Source of the DNA: Stereum hirsutum FP-91666 SS1
Taxonomy: Eukaryota; Basidiomycota; Agaricomycetes; Russulales; Stereaceae
Direction of reading: 5' to 3'
Length of the DNA stretch: 64,000 nt
NCBI RefSeq assembly: GCF_000264905.1
Contig: NW_006763145.1
Span: 842,383 to 906,382 of the forward strand
The translations under genes were made by a program, and so were the position numbers. A model generated the notes under the pieces. That model did not search any database, had not been told where the DNA came from, and saw only the letters and a list, made by a program, of their open reading frames with translations. Below, piece by piece: positions 35,865 to 47,800 of this stretch (position 1 is the stretch's first letter; every line of letters starts with the position of its first letter).

Positions 35865-38430
35865 TGCAGAGATAATGTCAAAGTTTGAAAACAGATGAGC
35901 CTCGAGATGTGGTGGTCGCAGACTCAGAGTCGCAGTACTGAGCGATGTTGTGTACTCATCGCCCGAGTGTGAGCAATATCATCGTTCGATGGTGCCACAG
36001 GGGCGCCGGCCACTGCCGAAGCGGAAGAAGTCAAGAAACCACGTTGTGGCGCAGTTTGTGGCGGCGGCTGTTTCACTTCGACCACCACCATGCAGACGAT
36101 ATCCACAGTTTTCAAAGCGACAGGCTTTCCAGCTCGCCATCATACTCTATTTCACAGCTTGAATAGCCTTGATTCTCGCTGTGACCGACGGATTGCGTCT
36201 GTCAACATGTTAGCATGGCTTTTACTGTTCACCGTTCTTACCTGTGGCAGAGCTGTAGTATTCGGCCTGTGGACAAGCAATCATACGTCCGTGACGTCAA
36301 GAAAAAATTTGGTGCGCCTGAATGTCTTCCTTCAGGGATCGTCTTCTTTGTCGACGATGTAGCCAGTCCTGACCGCTGCCCAACGTGTCCCTCATCGAAT
36401 CTTGGTACAGGCTTGACTTCCTGGAAGGCAGTCTCTCAGGACGTCGATGAAAGGTCCGTGAGCTCTCGTGTAATTTTCACATACGAGGGTTGCTTAGGAG
36501 AGTAGCATCCGTTCGAAAGATCACCTCAGTCCAAAGGGTCGTGTCGGTCGCCTAGGTCTCGAGATTCATTCATCGGGTCAACCGAATGACGCGAGAGCGG
36601 GAACATATTCAATGACGGTGGTGTCGTGAAGGAATTCAAGTCCTCTATTTTGAGGTTTGCCGAGAGCGCTACCTCCATAGTCTGAAAGCTTAATACTGTC
36701 TTTCTTTGAGTTTCGACCCTGTCCCTGGCTACCGTGACCATGTGGGCTCTGGGCTGCGTATATGCGTTTATAGCGAGATCCGCGCTATATAATCACTCGA
36801 AATTGGCTAACTCTATCGCTTTAGGACATTCTCGGTGAGAATATCCTAGAAAGCTGACGACATCAGTCGGCGAGGCGTCCTCGACGACTTCGTCGATAGC
36901 ATATATTGACCTTTTTCAAGATGATTTGCCACCCAGACAACCGTGTAAACCTTACATGGTTCACGGATTATACCGCTTGCTGAGGCCGTAAAGTCATTTA
37001 GCAGGGTATATGCGCTCTTCGACGTGTCCTCTCGAGTCTGATAAGGCATTCTCTGTGCTTTTACCACCGAGTCCTTTGCCTTGAACTCCGTTCCACGTTC
37101 AACAGCTCACTTCATCCTGTACTTTTAGGGACCACCCTTCTACCCAGGAAGAGGACACAATATGGTATATCTTTCACGAAACGAGTATATGACCAGTTTT
37201 CCAGGTGACTCCAGATCTACGTTTTCTTTTAATATTTATTCTCTTCCTCTGCTTCAGGTCAGCAGAGCGCCGATCCCTGATTTCTGGCTGCGTGGAAGAA
37301 TGAGACCAGCCTTTGCATTCGGAATAGGCTACGATAAAGGTGATATCCATTCTGCTGATGTAGACTCCAATCGACTCTCGTTTTTGCGAGCGCAGGAAAG
37401 AGGATCCTAACGTGTGAAGTACTAGACATCACTGACTGCACTTCCCGGTCGTCTTGTACAGGCATGGATGCTCACTCTGCGTCACCGCGCCCGTCGTAGT
37501 CTTCATTGGAGCTCCGTTCTACTCTTCGACTGTGCTCACTCATTTCTGGAAGCGACTCCCTGTTGTTTGAGTCGGCTCCGTGTCGGCTTACTGACATTGG
37601 AGCAATTGTATGCTCTGGCGATCCTCTGATCTTCCATGATCCGCAGACACCGCTTTAACAGTTCGATCACAGGCATTTGTCTGAATCGCAGGTTTCGATT
37701 CGCAATCAACGCTAGTAGAAGCTACTCGGTCAGACTGACCTGGGCAATCTGACTTTTATTCCATTCTTCGTCTTCATCGCAGTATCCTCATTCGGAGGAC
37801 TTGTTTTGTTGCGCAGCTTCGGGGTGCTGTGGCGTACAGATTCTGCAGGATACTGCTCAGTCTGTCGGTCTCGGGCTGGCACGGAGCGGGTCCGCGCAGC
37901 AAATTGTGGGTCCAGTAAAAAGAATTGACAAGTTTGGTTTAGGTCCGGGACAGTCCTTATCTTCCCCGCTTTGACTCGCTTTGAAGCCAAGTGCTCGCCG
38001 ATATCGGCGACAATGCGGTGGCGCATAGTCTTCCGAGGAGGTCTCTGCAATTCCCGGGAGGCACCTATGATACTTTTCACAGCATCCGACTATGCATGTC
38101 CTTTTCTTGGAGGATCACCTATACAACGGAAACACTCGTGGCTGTGCGATGATTAATCTGACAGACGTGCGCAGGCCTGCGCGCCTGAATTTTGTGTGGC
38201 ACCACGACCGTGCGTTTCATCGGTCCGGACCGGGTGGCCGGCGGGGCTCTACAGACGCTCTCGGAAGGTCGGAGAGAAGTTCCCATGCATTCCTAACACC
38301 ACCACGATTCCGTTGAAAAACCTCGCTGCCACCTGTCTTTCTTTATTCCTTCTATCTATTTCTTGTACCATTCGTCTCATAGACTCCCCGTCTCTCTCCA
38401 TCCCCCAAGTCCGCTGGTCGTGTCCTCAAG
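35865..38430. other. Mostly non-coding, kinase promoter at right end
   Basis: About 2.5 kb with one weak plus-strand exon candidate at 36215-36505. The right 150 bp is pyrimidine-rich (CTTTCTTTATTCC type), a common fungal core-promoter feature before the kinase start. Confidence 0.35.
36215..36505 (+). CDS. Weak hypothetical exon
   Basis: A frame ending at 36505 reads RPVDKQSYVRDVKKKFGAPE, then GIVFFVDDVASPDRCP and SVSSRVIFTYEGCLGE. A possible acceptor (CTGTGGCAG) stands at about 36252. In another frame, an ATG at about 36207 begins a signal-peptide-like MLAWLLLFTVLTCGRA. No family is recognised. It could be a small secreted protein, a remnant or chance. Confidence 0.15.
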   Translation: MAFTVHRSYLWQSCSIRPVDKQSYVRDVKKKFGAPECLPSGIVFFVDDVASPDRCPTCPSSNLGTGLTSWKAVSQDVDERSVSSRVIFTYEGCLGE

Positions 38431-40978
38431 ATGTTGCTCTCGCCGCCGCTGTCCAGGCATGAGTTCGCTACCCCTTCCTCCTCACCGCCACTCCCACCGA
38501 CGGCGGCGCCACCTCGCTCGAATCTGAGCCTATCGACCAGTCCGTCTTATGCGTCGTTTTCAGATTTATACGCTGAGCACTCACCGACACAAGAGTCATC
38601 CACGGACCTTGCACCAGCGGCCTCAAGTACGAAAACTGCCAACGTCTTCGCATCTTCCCTCTCCGTGGCGACGCCGCCAGGCTCGAAGACGAATGCATTC
38701 TTCTCATCTTCCTTCTCGCCATTGCCGACGCCTCCTATTAGCTCTCGCCCGGCGCACGGCGAGAATCCAAAGCCGCCCCGTTCGCGAACCGATGACTTCT
38801 TTTCCTCTCGGTCGGTCTCCTTACCATCGCCCTTACCCTCTCCCCCTCGCATCCTAGAGCCTTCAGATACACTGCAATCGAACAGTTTTACACCATCATC
38901 TGTTCGTACCCGCACTGTCGACTTCTTCTCCACCTCTCGCAGTGAAGGCCCGTCGCCACCTCCGAGCCTGCGCTCTGCATCCTCAGTTTCGTCCTTCACC
39001 CATTCTACCACCTCCCACACCTCTCCTGCGTCACTCACCACGTCACTCGATAACGACCCGGAGACCACTCCGAGTCTTCCTCCATTGGCTCGATTCTTTC
39101 CATCGCGATATGCATCTATGAAAGACGATGACGACATAGCACCCTCTTCCCTTAGTCACTCTCCTAAGCGGCGTGGATTCGTAGACATCGATGAAGGCAG
39201 CATCAGCGCGCAGTCACACTCTGCGCCTGCATCGCCTGCGAGAGGTAGCGCTCTTGATCCAGCTTTCGAGCCGACCGCCACGGAATCCGCCATAAGGAAA
39301 TCCCCTCTCCCTCCACTCTCGCGCTTATTCCCCTCGCGCTACGCCTCTATCGCGGACCGGGACTTGTCTGATTCCCCTCCCTCGTCATCTTCGCCCTCAC
39401 GCCGAGACTTCGTGGACATTGAGGATCCGGCGTCATTCGTTGCTTCGCCCATCGACGGCCGCTCCGAGTTCCATAGCGCTCAGCCATCGGAAGGTCATTC
39501 GGTCGAGTCACCTGCAAGACCCACGTCCCGACTCCCTCCGCTATCACGACTCTTTCCCTCCCGCTATAGCTCCATTGCGTCCCGAGATGAAGACTCGTTC
39601 GTCGGCCACTCGTCTTCGCAGACCAACGTTCCTCGGGAGAACCATGTATCATCGCCGCCGGAGTCATATCGGAGTGGGAGCATTTTGAGTGGGGACGAAA
39701 GTGGGGCAGGGTATCAGCTGTTGCAGGCTGTGGGGGAGGGTGCGTTTAGTTCCGTATGGAAGGGGAGGCGTGTGAGTGGCGGGGAAGGGAATGAGAATGG
39801 GGAGTTGGTGGCTGTGAAGATGATAGCAAAGCAGGCCAATAATATGAGTGCGGACCGTACCCGTGCGAGCTTTGTGCGAGAGGCGGATATCCTCCAAGTA
39901 CGTCCTGTCCGATTCTTCTTTGAAATCTGACCTCAACGGTCAACTGTTCATAGCGTCTCGCACATGTGCCACATCCCTCATTACCGGTCCTTCACGCCGC
40001 CTTCTCGCTGAACACGCACCATGTCATTGTTCTGGAGTACATGGCTGGTGGCGAACTCTTCGACGTCGTGAACTCGGACGAACAGCACTCTAGATTGACA
40101 GGGGGGATTTTACAAAGGATATGGACTGAGCTTGTCAGCGCTGTGGCCTGGATGCATTCTCACTGTGTCGTCCATCGTGACATCAAGCTCGAGAGTGAGT
40201 ATATACTTTCGCGTCTCCCCCCATATCCACTAACAACTTCACCATAGACATTCTCTTTACCGCGAATCCTCTCCTCGAAGATATACCCTCTTCTTCAATA
40301 CCCGGCCCTCTTATCAAGCTCACCGACTTTGGTCTCGCACGCGTCATCGACCCCGCCGATCCATGGCTCACTACCCGTTGCGGCTCCGAATCCTACGCCG
40401 CTCCCGAACTCCTCACCGCAGGCTCACACGGCTCAGCTCTGAAGCTCGAAGACGAGGAACCTGTTCCCTTCGGTTTTAACCCTACCGAAGAGGGCGCCGT
40501 GAAACCTTCGACTCCAACCATCGACGCGAACGCCATTGAACCGATCACGCCGAGAAGGGCCGGGACGTACGACGGTAGGGAGACGGATGCCTGGGCTCTG
40601 GGCGTTGTCTTGTTTGCGGTCGTGACTAGAAAGCTGCCTTTCGATCCTGACTCTGTTGAGGCAGTCGTGGCTTCTCGAGGTGGAACTAAGGGGAGTCTGA
40701 GGAGAAAGGAGGCACGGAAGGCATGGATGATGAGGATTGTCAGGGGCGAGTATGAGTGGCCTGACGATTCGGAACTAGTCGGTACTTCGGCATCCAGTAC
40801 GCAAGGTGTAGAGGATGAAAATGAGGGAGACGAAGAACCGAAAGGGACAGAGTTGGCGATGTTGGAGGGTGTGAGGGACGTGGTTAGGAGGTTGTTGGTT
40901 TCGGACCCGACCAAGAGGGCGAGGATGGCCGAGTTGGCGGATGAGGAGGTTTCGTGGGGTGGCGCTGTGAGCTCGTAA
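38431..40978 (+). CDS. Serine/threonine protein kinase with repeated N-terminus
   Basis: Exons 38431-39897, 39954-40194 and 40248-40978 give 812 residues in phase. Residues 1 to about 420 are Ser/Pro-rich and probably disordered. The C-terminal kinase domain has the glycine loop VGEGAFSSVW (about residue 432), the lysine in VAVKMIAK, catalytic-loop VVHRDIKLEN (split by the second intron), LTDFGLAR and activation-segment SESYAAPELL. DAWALGVVLFAVV, typical of helix F, follows. The sequence looks closest to CAMK-type fungal kinases; the exact subfamily is not certain. The N-terminus repeats LPPLSRLFPSRYASI-like units three times, two followed by FVDI(D/E), plus several shorter DFFS motifs. An acidic insert lies between helix G and the C-terminal end. 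All key catalytic residues are present. Confidence 0.88.
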
Positions 40979-42327
40979 GGGTTAGGGGCCACACTGGCGG
41001 AGGGATGTCCTGATCGGGGTTGTGGCTCCGTCGACGGTCCTTGCGCCGTGAAGGTCAGCGATTCCTCACAGGCCGATCGTTTCGTCTTCGTTTCAAGTCG
41101 ATTTCGAGTTTCTAGCTTTGATCCTCACTCACTCTGATCCTAGAGATTCCCTTGGGCCCAAATCTGGTTTCAGTAAAGCCTCGCTTCCCATCTCGGTACC
41201 GTGCGTCTGCACTCCGTTCTCGTTTCATCCTGTCGTTGTTGTTTATCATTTTGACCGTCTCGCGACTTTTCAAAAATCCCATGAATCCCACTAACGTCGC
41301 ATTCACGTCTAGTTCGTACATAGATTTTTTTTTTCCATTTGGCCTGTGGCTGCATCGTCTCCATCCCTCTCTGGGTGCCTGTCGTTCTTTACTTTCTCTG
41401 GTTCTATTATTTACTCGCTCTCAAGCTGATCTCCATCCATCAACTATACACACATCTATCTATGATATCTCGGCTCTGTCGTCATTCACCTTTTCATTCC
41501 AATTCCATTCCTCAACTTCACACATCCCCAATAACTTGCATCTATTCCACTTTTATTCCCTTTCGACTATCCCACACACACATCGTCTATTCGCCCTGCG
41601 CTCTTCCTTCCCCCGTTCACGGCCCTCTTCCTTGCCTTGCCATTTTTCAATCCATATGTCCATGTCCAAATTCGCAAGCCCTCTCATCCGTCATGTTGTC
41701 CTTCATTCCACTGTTATACCATACTGACTCATCTGTACCTTATACCTTGTCTATTTTCGAATGTCCCCGTCTTCTCCGCTACCGCCGTCTACAAGTCTAC
41801 AGTCTATAGTGACGGGCGATCTCTCTGCAACAGTGTGCATCATCGCCTACCTACTTACCTACCAACATGTGCGTCCGTTGCCCTGTTCGTTTGTTTGTTC
41901 GTTTGTTCGTTTGTTTGTTGTTCGAATGAGAGTGAGAGTGAGAATCGGTTGGGTTTATTTCTGTTCCCGTTCTGTCCTGCGTAGCGTAGCATCACATCAC
42001 ACGTACATACGATATCCGTGATTTGGTTGATTTGGCTATGTTTCCAGAGTGTTGTTTGCGTACGTATATACATACATACAGATATATATATATACAGATA
42101 ATGACAACTGGTTTGCGTTCCCCCACTATCCTGGCGTCGAGATAAATTTCTGGAGCTTCCGTTCGGAGATCAGGCAAGCAAGTACCCGCATGAGTTTCTC
42201 CGATGCCGACAGTACGAAGCGGGATCATATGTAGTGCGAAATGGTGTGGAATGATGAGGGTACACGGCTCGACGTTCGGGCATGAATATAGCGTATGGGA
42301 ATGCCAGGCGGTGAGCTGTGCATCTTG
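40979..42327. other. Convergent intergenic region, pyrimidine-rich
   Basis: About 1.35 kb lie between the convergent kinase and F-box genes. The plus strand is strongly T/C-rich (about 41180-41990) without a supported gene. Simple repeats occur at 41887-41922 (GTTTGTTC/GTTTGTTT) and about 42060-42100 (TA/CATA). It probably holds both 3' UTRs. Confidence 0.5.
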
Positions 42328-43823
42328 TCATGGATCCGGAGGTAGAAGACTACTCCACGTCCCACGGCCGCCGACCTCGATGCGGAACGACTTGGCGTTG
42401 GGGAAGAACGGGACAGAAGCCGGGACGACTCTCTCTCCGGAAGGATACTGGATGAAAACGGACTGGACATCGGAGAGCTCCCATGTCCTGAACAGTCGCC
42501 GAACACCCGATTCTACAGAGTCCCATGGCGTCCATTTGAGCGAGACTGAGGGAATGTCGGGAAGAGAGTGCGGGACTGCGTCGTGCTGGGAGGTAGCGCG
42601 CCAGGCTCGGACGTGGAGGCTTGTAGTGTCTTCATGGCTGCCCGTGTTGCGTATGGATATGGCGTGGACTTGTGAGATATGAGGAGCGAGGACACCTCGG
42701 AAGAGGCGACATGCGCTACTCTCGCCTGGTATGTCGGGGATGTACCAAGAGTAGAACTTTGTGAGGAGTTCTACAGCGACGGACGCAGAGGGAGGGAAGC
42801 TCAACGAATTGAAAATGGTAGTGCAGGCTGTGGCCCTGTCGATGACGTTGATGAAGACTAGATAGTCGAGGATGATACTTTGCGGCGCAGGCATACGATC
42901 CGGAGGTATGTCCTCAGGTCCTATGCAGTTATTGAGAGTGAGCTTCTGTATTTTGGGAATATGTAATAGAATGTCGAATAGATGCGGTAGCTTCGACTTG
43001 TTATGTGGGTTGTCGTAGTAATATGGGCGAATCAGAGTGAATTCGACGAGATTCTTAAGCAGCGAAAAACATCGTGGAAGAGGAAAGCTTGTGAGCGAAA
43101 AACGTCGGAGGGGTGCGCCGCCTAATAGTAAGTGGTCCGAAAGGAGCCACATATGCCCGGATATCGGTAAACCGTCCTCGTCCATGCGGTCTTCTTCGCC
43201 TTCTGACTCATCTGAATCTTCCGTATCCTCCATGGATGTGTCGTCGGCTATCAGCTCGAGCTCGCTCATGAGGGGAGCTGGCTTGCAAAGGTCCATATTT
43301 GCTAGCCCACTAAGTAGGTGGGCCGATCCCGAAAGGACGAGTTTCTTCACTCTGGACAAGTGAAGCCTTATCACTTCCATGATGACCGCGATAGTATCAC
43401 GATCCACGATTGCTGATATCACCAGGGGTGAGTTGCGAGAGCGGATGAGCATCAAGATGCCCCATTTGATGCCTAGCTCGAATGTGATACGGTCGGCCCA
43501 GAGAACCTTATCGTCCACAGCGACATCTCGCCAGTAGCGACAGACGTAGGTGACCTGTCAAAATCGTTGAGTATACACAAACATGATGTTATGAGGTGGA
43601 ATCGAATACCTTTGCCCAATATATATAACGATAATCTGTAAGTCGGCGTGGATTCAGCACCAGCCAGATATCTGAAGCATTGCGCGAGGACTTCATGAGG
43701 CAAGCGGTTGATGGAAGCGAATCTGTTCGCCTGAACAGCCCTCGAGTCTCCCGTGTGATCGGGAGAGACGGATTCCACCATGCTTTTGGACGAACAGTCT
43801 GCGTCAAAAATCGAGTCGATCAA
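42328..43823 (-). CDS. F-box protein with LRR-like C-terminal region
   Basis: This is a probable substrate-recognition subunit of an SCF ubiquitin ligase. The first exon (ATG 43823) has the F-box core INRLPHEVLAQCFRYLAGAE. One intron (about 43590-43556, start ambiguous by a base) leads to VTYVCRYWRDVAVDDKVLW, the usual end of basidiomycete F-boxes. The remaining roughly 400 residues hold irregular leucine-rich stretches (RVKKLVLSGSAHLL, LRRFSLTSFPLPRCF, IQKLTLNNC) and an acidic insert (DTEDSDESEGEEDRMDEDG). The stop is at 42328. This is a large, fast-evolving family in mushrooms; the target is unknown. Confidence 0.82.
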
Positions 43824-44883
43824 GCTCGAAGGCCTTTGCTAGAGGACTGCACGGTCGGAAGAAATGCGTAAGTGCTTGAGTAGCTGTGCACGTTATCTTT
43901 TTGGACGGACCTACGCGTACATACCTCGACCAGACGGAGAACAAGCGGTGAACTTTGAGTCAAAAATTAGCTCGATGCCATCGGCGTGATTTCCAACTCC
44001 GCTCCTTGTTCACGAAGTCACACCTCGCCACAGCAGCAGTGTGGCGTCACGCTCAGGTGTGGATAAATTCTTAGGACGACCTTCGGAAATGAAGGAAAAA
44101 GATCTCATATACCGGGAATCGACAGAGTTATGTATTGTTGAGACGAAAAGGAGACAGACTGAAAGATATGAGAGTCGTGACGGTGTGGCGCATCTATTGT
44201 AACAAGCGGACGTAAGGAATCGTGAACCGAGCTGAGGATGGGAACAAAACGAGAAACAGGTATGTAGGGTAGGGTGGATATGATGGGGTAGTGGTGAGGT
44301 GATGGGAATGGGGCTGGTAGGAAGTGGTTGTGGTCGACAGTGGCTACTCGGGAAGTGGATATGTTTGGGATATGTTATGTGTGGTTGATGGATGAAGAAA
44401 GGAGAAATGGTGATTGCTGTCCGTACCGCACAAGAAACGAGAAATGAGAGACGGAGAGCCTGAGACATTCATATATCGCTCTATAGCGTGGTGCCGCGTC
44501 GTAAAGTGCATAAAAACCAGGAACGAAAAAGGGAACGAAGAGACGAATGGAAAATGCCCAGAAACCGACATAGAAGTACACAGTCAAATCATGTTGAGAT
44601 GAACCAAGACAGGCGCGAGGCGGAGAGATATGATAGAGACACAGGAGATATCGCATAACAAACAAGAGGAAGGGAATAAACAACATGAGATGGAGTCGTA
44701 GTCGTATGCGTGTATGATGGTGCGTACAAATGCTATATCGTGTCTCAGATGCGGATATGAATATATGTGTGTCCGTACAAATTGAAGGCGCCATTAATGC
44801 AGCCAATGAAGGGGGAAAATGAATAAAGAAACAGAAACATTTTCGAACGCGATAGCAATGTTCGTCCACCGCGATGATCAATC
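43824..44883. other. F-box promoter and GAC1-type gene 3' UTR
   Basis: About 1.06 kb between two minus-strand genes. Long frames on the minus strand (for example 44375-44887) are low-complexity, with no domain, and are best read as 3' UTR of the gene ending at 44884. Confidence 0.4.
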
Positions 44884-47800
44884 TCAAGCGACCAATGGTG
44901 TAAAAGGCGGCGTCGTCCTCGGGCTCACCCTACTCAACCCATTCCCCGTTGCACCACCCGATGATGCCGCAACCACCGCACCAACAGGTGTCGCCGACCC
45001 ACTCCTCATCATCGCAACCGCCACCATCCCCGCAATATCATCCTCACTACTCACCATCGGCATCCCCGTCATCGCCACCGCCGCCATCCGGGGCGTGATC
45101 GTCCCCGTACTCGAAGGAGTCTGCGTCCTCGGAGAACCCATCATGGCCGAGGGTGGTGTGCCTGTCATCGCGGAAGGAGACTGCCATCCCGGACTAGCGC
45201 CGAGTCCGGCAGGAACATGGCTGCCGAGCCTTGGAGACGAGGAAGAGAGCAGTTCTTCGACGCTTGAGGCGGAGTGTGAGCGTTGGATTGGGTCTGGAAC
45301 GGAGAGGGAAGAGTCGGGGCCGGTATAGAAACAATAACTGCAAAACGAATGAGACGATGAGTATTATTCAACCAGAATGTCGAGAGAAGGGCAGATAGAA
45401 TAGAAAAAGGAGGAAACACTCACCGACTCAACAACTCCGAGTAATCGCTCAAATGATTAGCAGGCGAATTCCTCCCTTCCTCCTCAGTAGCACCCCTCAA
45501 ACTCCCAGCCCTCTTCCCCGACGCCTCAAACCCAGTCACCCCCAACCCCACACCCACATCTCCATTCTCAGCAGCACCATAGAACCTCTGCTTCTGCCTC
45601 GGAGTTCTCGCCATCTCCCTCTCCCAACTCTCATCTCCCTTGATGCTATCCGTCAAACTCCCATCACTATCCTCGCCCAACAGCCTATCCTGCATCTCCC
45701 CAATAACAACCGTCGCCACCGACTCCATCGACCTCGCCGGATCGAACGAATCCTCAACCGGCGGACTAACGCTCCTCTCGCTCTCCTCCGTAGAGTCCTC
45801 CTCCGTACTACTGCTCGGGCTCGTCACCGACGGGGTACTGTCCTCGCTCGCACCGTCGACCGTCTGCGGGAGATCACGGTCCTGGCCGAGAGGAAGGGCC
45901 TGTCGAGGATGAGAACGCTTGAGCGCAGCGTCCCATTGTCCCGATGCGAATCCTCTCGCGGGTCCTGGTGACCTTGCTGGTGAGCCTCTCGGACCACCGC
46001 TCAATCCAGGAGACGCAGTATCCGAATTACTCGGCGGGAACGAATTGAACCGTCCATATCCTCCTGGCGGAGTCGGTGGTGTCGTGTTGTTGTTCGTAGA
46101 AGTAGCGGGTGGCGATCCCGGTGGCGTTCTCTTCACCACACTAGATCCGTAATTGCCGCTCGAACCAAATCCAAGATCGAAATACCCTCCTCTCTGATGC
46201 AACCTCCCCGATCCTCTTCCCGATCCACCAGTGCTAAACGGAGAGTCGTCGACGCGCACGACATCCTCTCCTCCCTTGCCCTCCTCGTACTCACCACCAA
46301 ACCGCACATCATGATACGCACTCGGCCTAAACTCCTCATCATCAACCGCGTCTCTCGGGCTCCCTAGGACCTTCCTCTGTCCTCGTCCCTGTCCTTGCGC
46401 TTGTCCATAAATGGACTGACTGGAAGCACCGTTGAGCGACTGCGTGTGCTGATGCCTCCCCATCCCCATCCCCGTCCCTATCCCCAACGACCCAAAATTC
46501 TGCATTCCCTTCCCCCTCATCGCAGGCGGCGGCGACGTCCGTCTCTCAACGAGCGAAGACCGCTTATGATGCCCAATAGCAGGGAAGGGAATCGTCGATG
46601 GTGGAGTACTCACGGGACTCATCGGATTGGGAGAGAGACTGGGAGAGGTCGAAGAGGGGTAGGTGTTCGTCCTCGAGTGGCCTGGGTTTTTATATCCCTG
46701 CCCCTGTCCATGTGCCTGTCCAAGAGGCGACGAAACCCTCGCAATCGGCGGCGTAAGCATACCTCCGCCTCCGAGACTTGCAAAGTTGCCGGTGAGGTGC
46801 TGCGAGAACGTAGACGGAGAGCCGGTAGAATACGACCGCGACATGCCTGCCAACGACGCTGGCGAATGTGTGCGCGCCGGGCCAGGCGAATGCACACCCG
46901 GCGAACCCGGACCCGAACCTGAAGGCGACGGAGCCCTCCAAGGCCTCCTCAACGATTCCGCAAAATCATACCGCGCACTGAACGACAATTCCTCGCTCTT
47001 AAAACTCGGTGGTTTCTCCCTCTCCCTCTCCGCCGCTCTTCCTAATCCTGCATTCCCCGCTCCTACTCCCGTTCCTGTTCCAGTTCCAAGCCCGTTCCGA
47101 ACAGATGATGGCGAAGGCGATCTCGAACGTGAAGGCGACCGTGATCCCGTGTACGACGAGAGCATACCCCCCACCGTCGTCGTGAAGGAGGGCACGGAGG
47201 GTGAGGGTGAGCTCGCATTGAGAGTGAGCGTGACGGTAGGCCCTTCGCCCCTTTTCGCGACACCCTCCAATTTCGTCTTCAGATCCTCGATCTCCTCCGT
47301 CGAGCTTCCCGTGCTGAAACCTCCACCTGCACCGGGCCTCTTTCTCTCTTTCTTCTTCTGGCCTTGCGGTAGGGTCGTCACAGCGGCAATAGAGGGCACA
47401 GAGGCGTCGTCGAGGGATGGGATGGCAGAGGAAGCAGTAGGAACGGTGGGGACGGCGGCGATAGGGACAGGTCTAGGAACCCTCTCCCTCGTAATCCGGA
47501 CCTGATAATTCCTCCCCTGATTATTATCCCATATCTCCCTCCCACCCACCGTATACCTCACCGCCAAATAAACCACCTTCTCCGCCACCTTGCCCGTCTC
47601 CCTTCCCTGTCCTCCCTGTCCTCCCGCACCCGTCCCACCCGCCCCACCCGCACCCGTCCCACCCGTCGTACCAGAAGAAGAAGAAACCGGCAACCCAGCC
47701 AACACATCCCCCAACCTAACCACAAACCCAAACCGATCATACGCCCCCCTCCCCACCGAATCCTGATACCGCGCACTAACCTCGCTCGTCGTCTGCCACC

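Noticed and set aside
41152..41984. Plus-strand open frames after the kinase stop
   Set aside because: The stretch is uniformly pyrimidine-rich with no domain; it is better explained as UTR or intergenic DNA.
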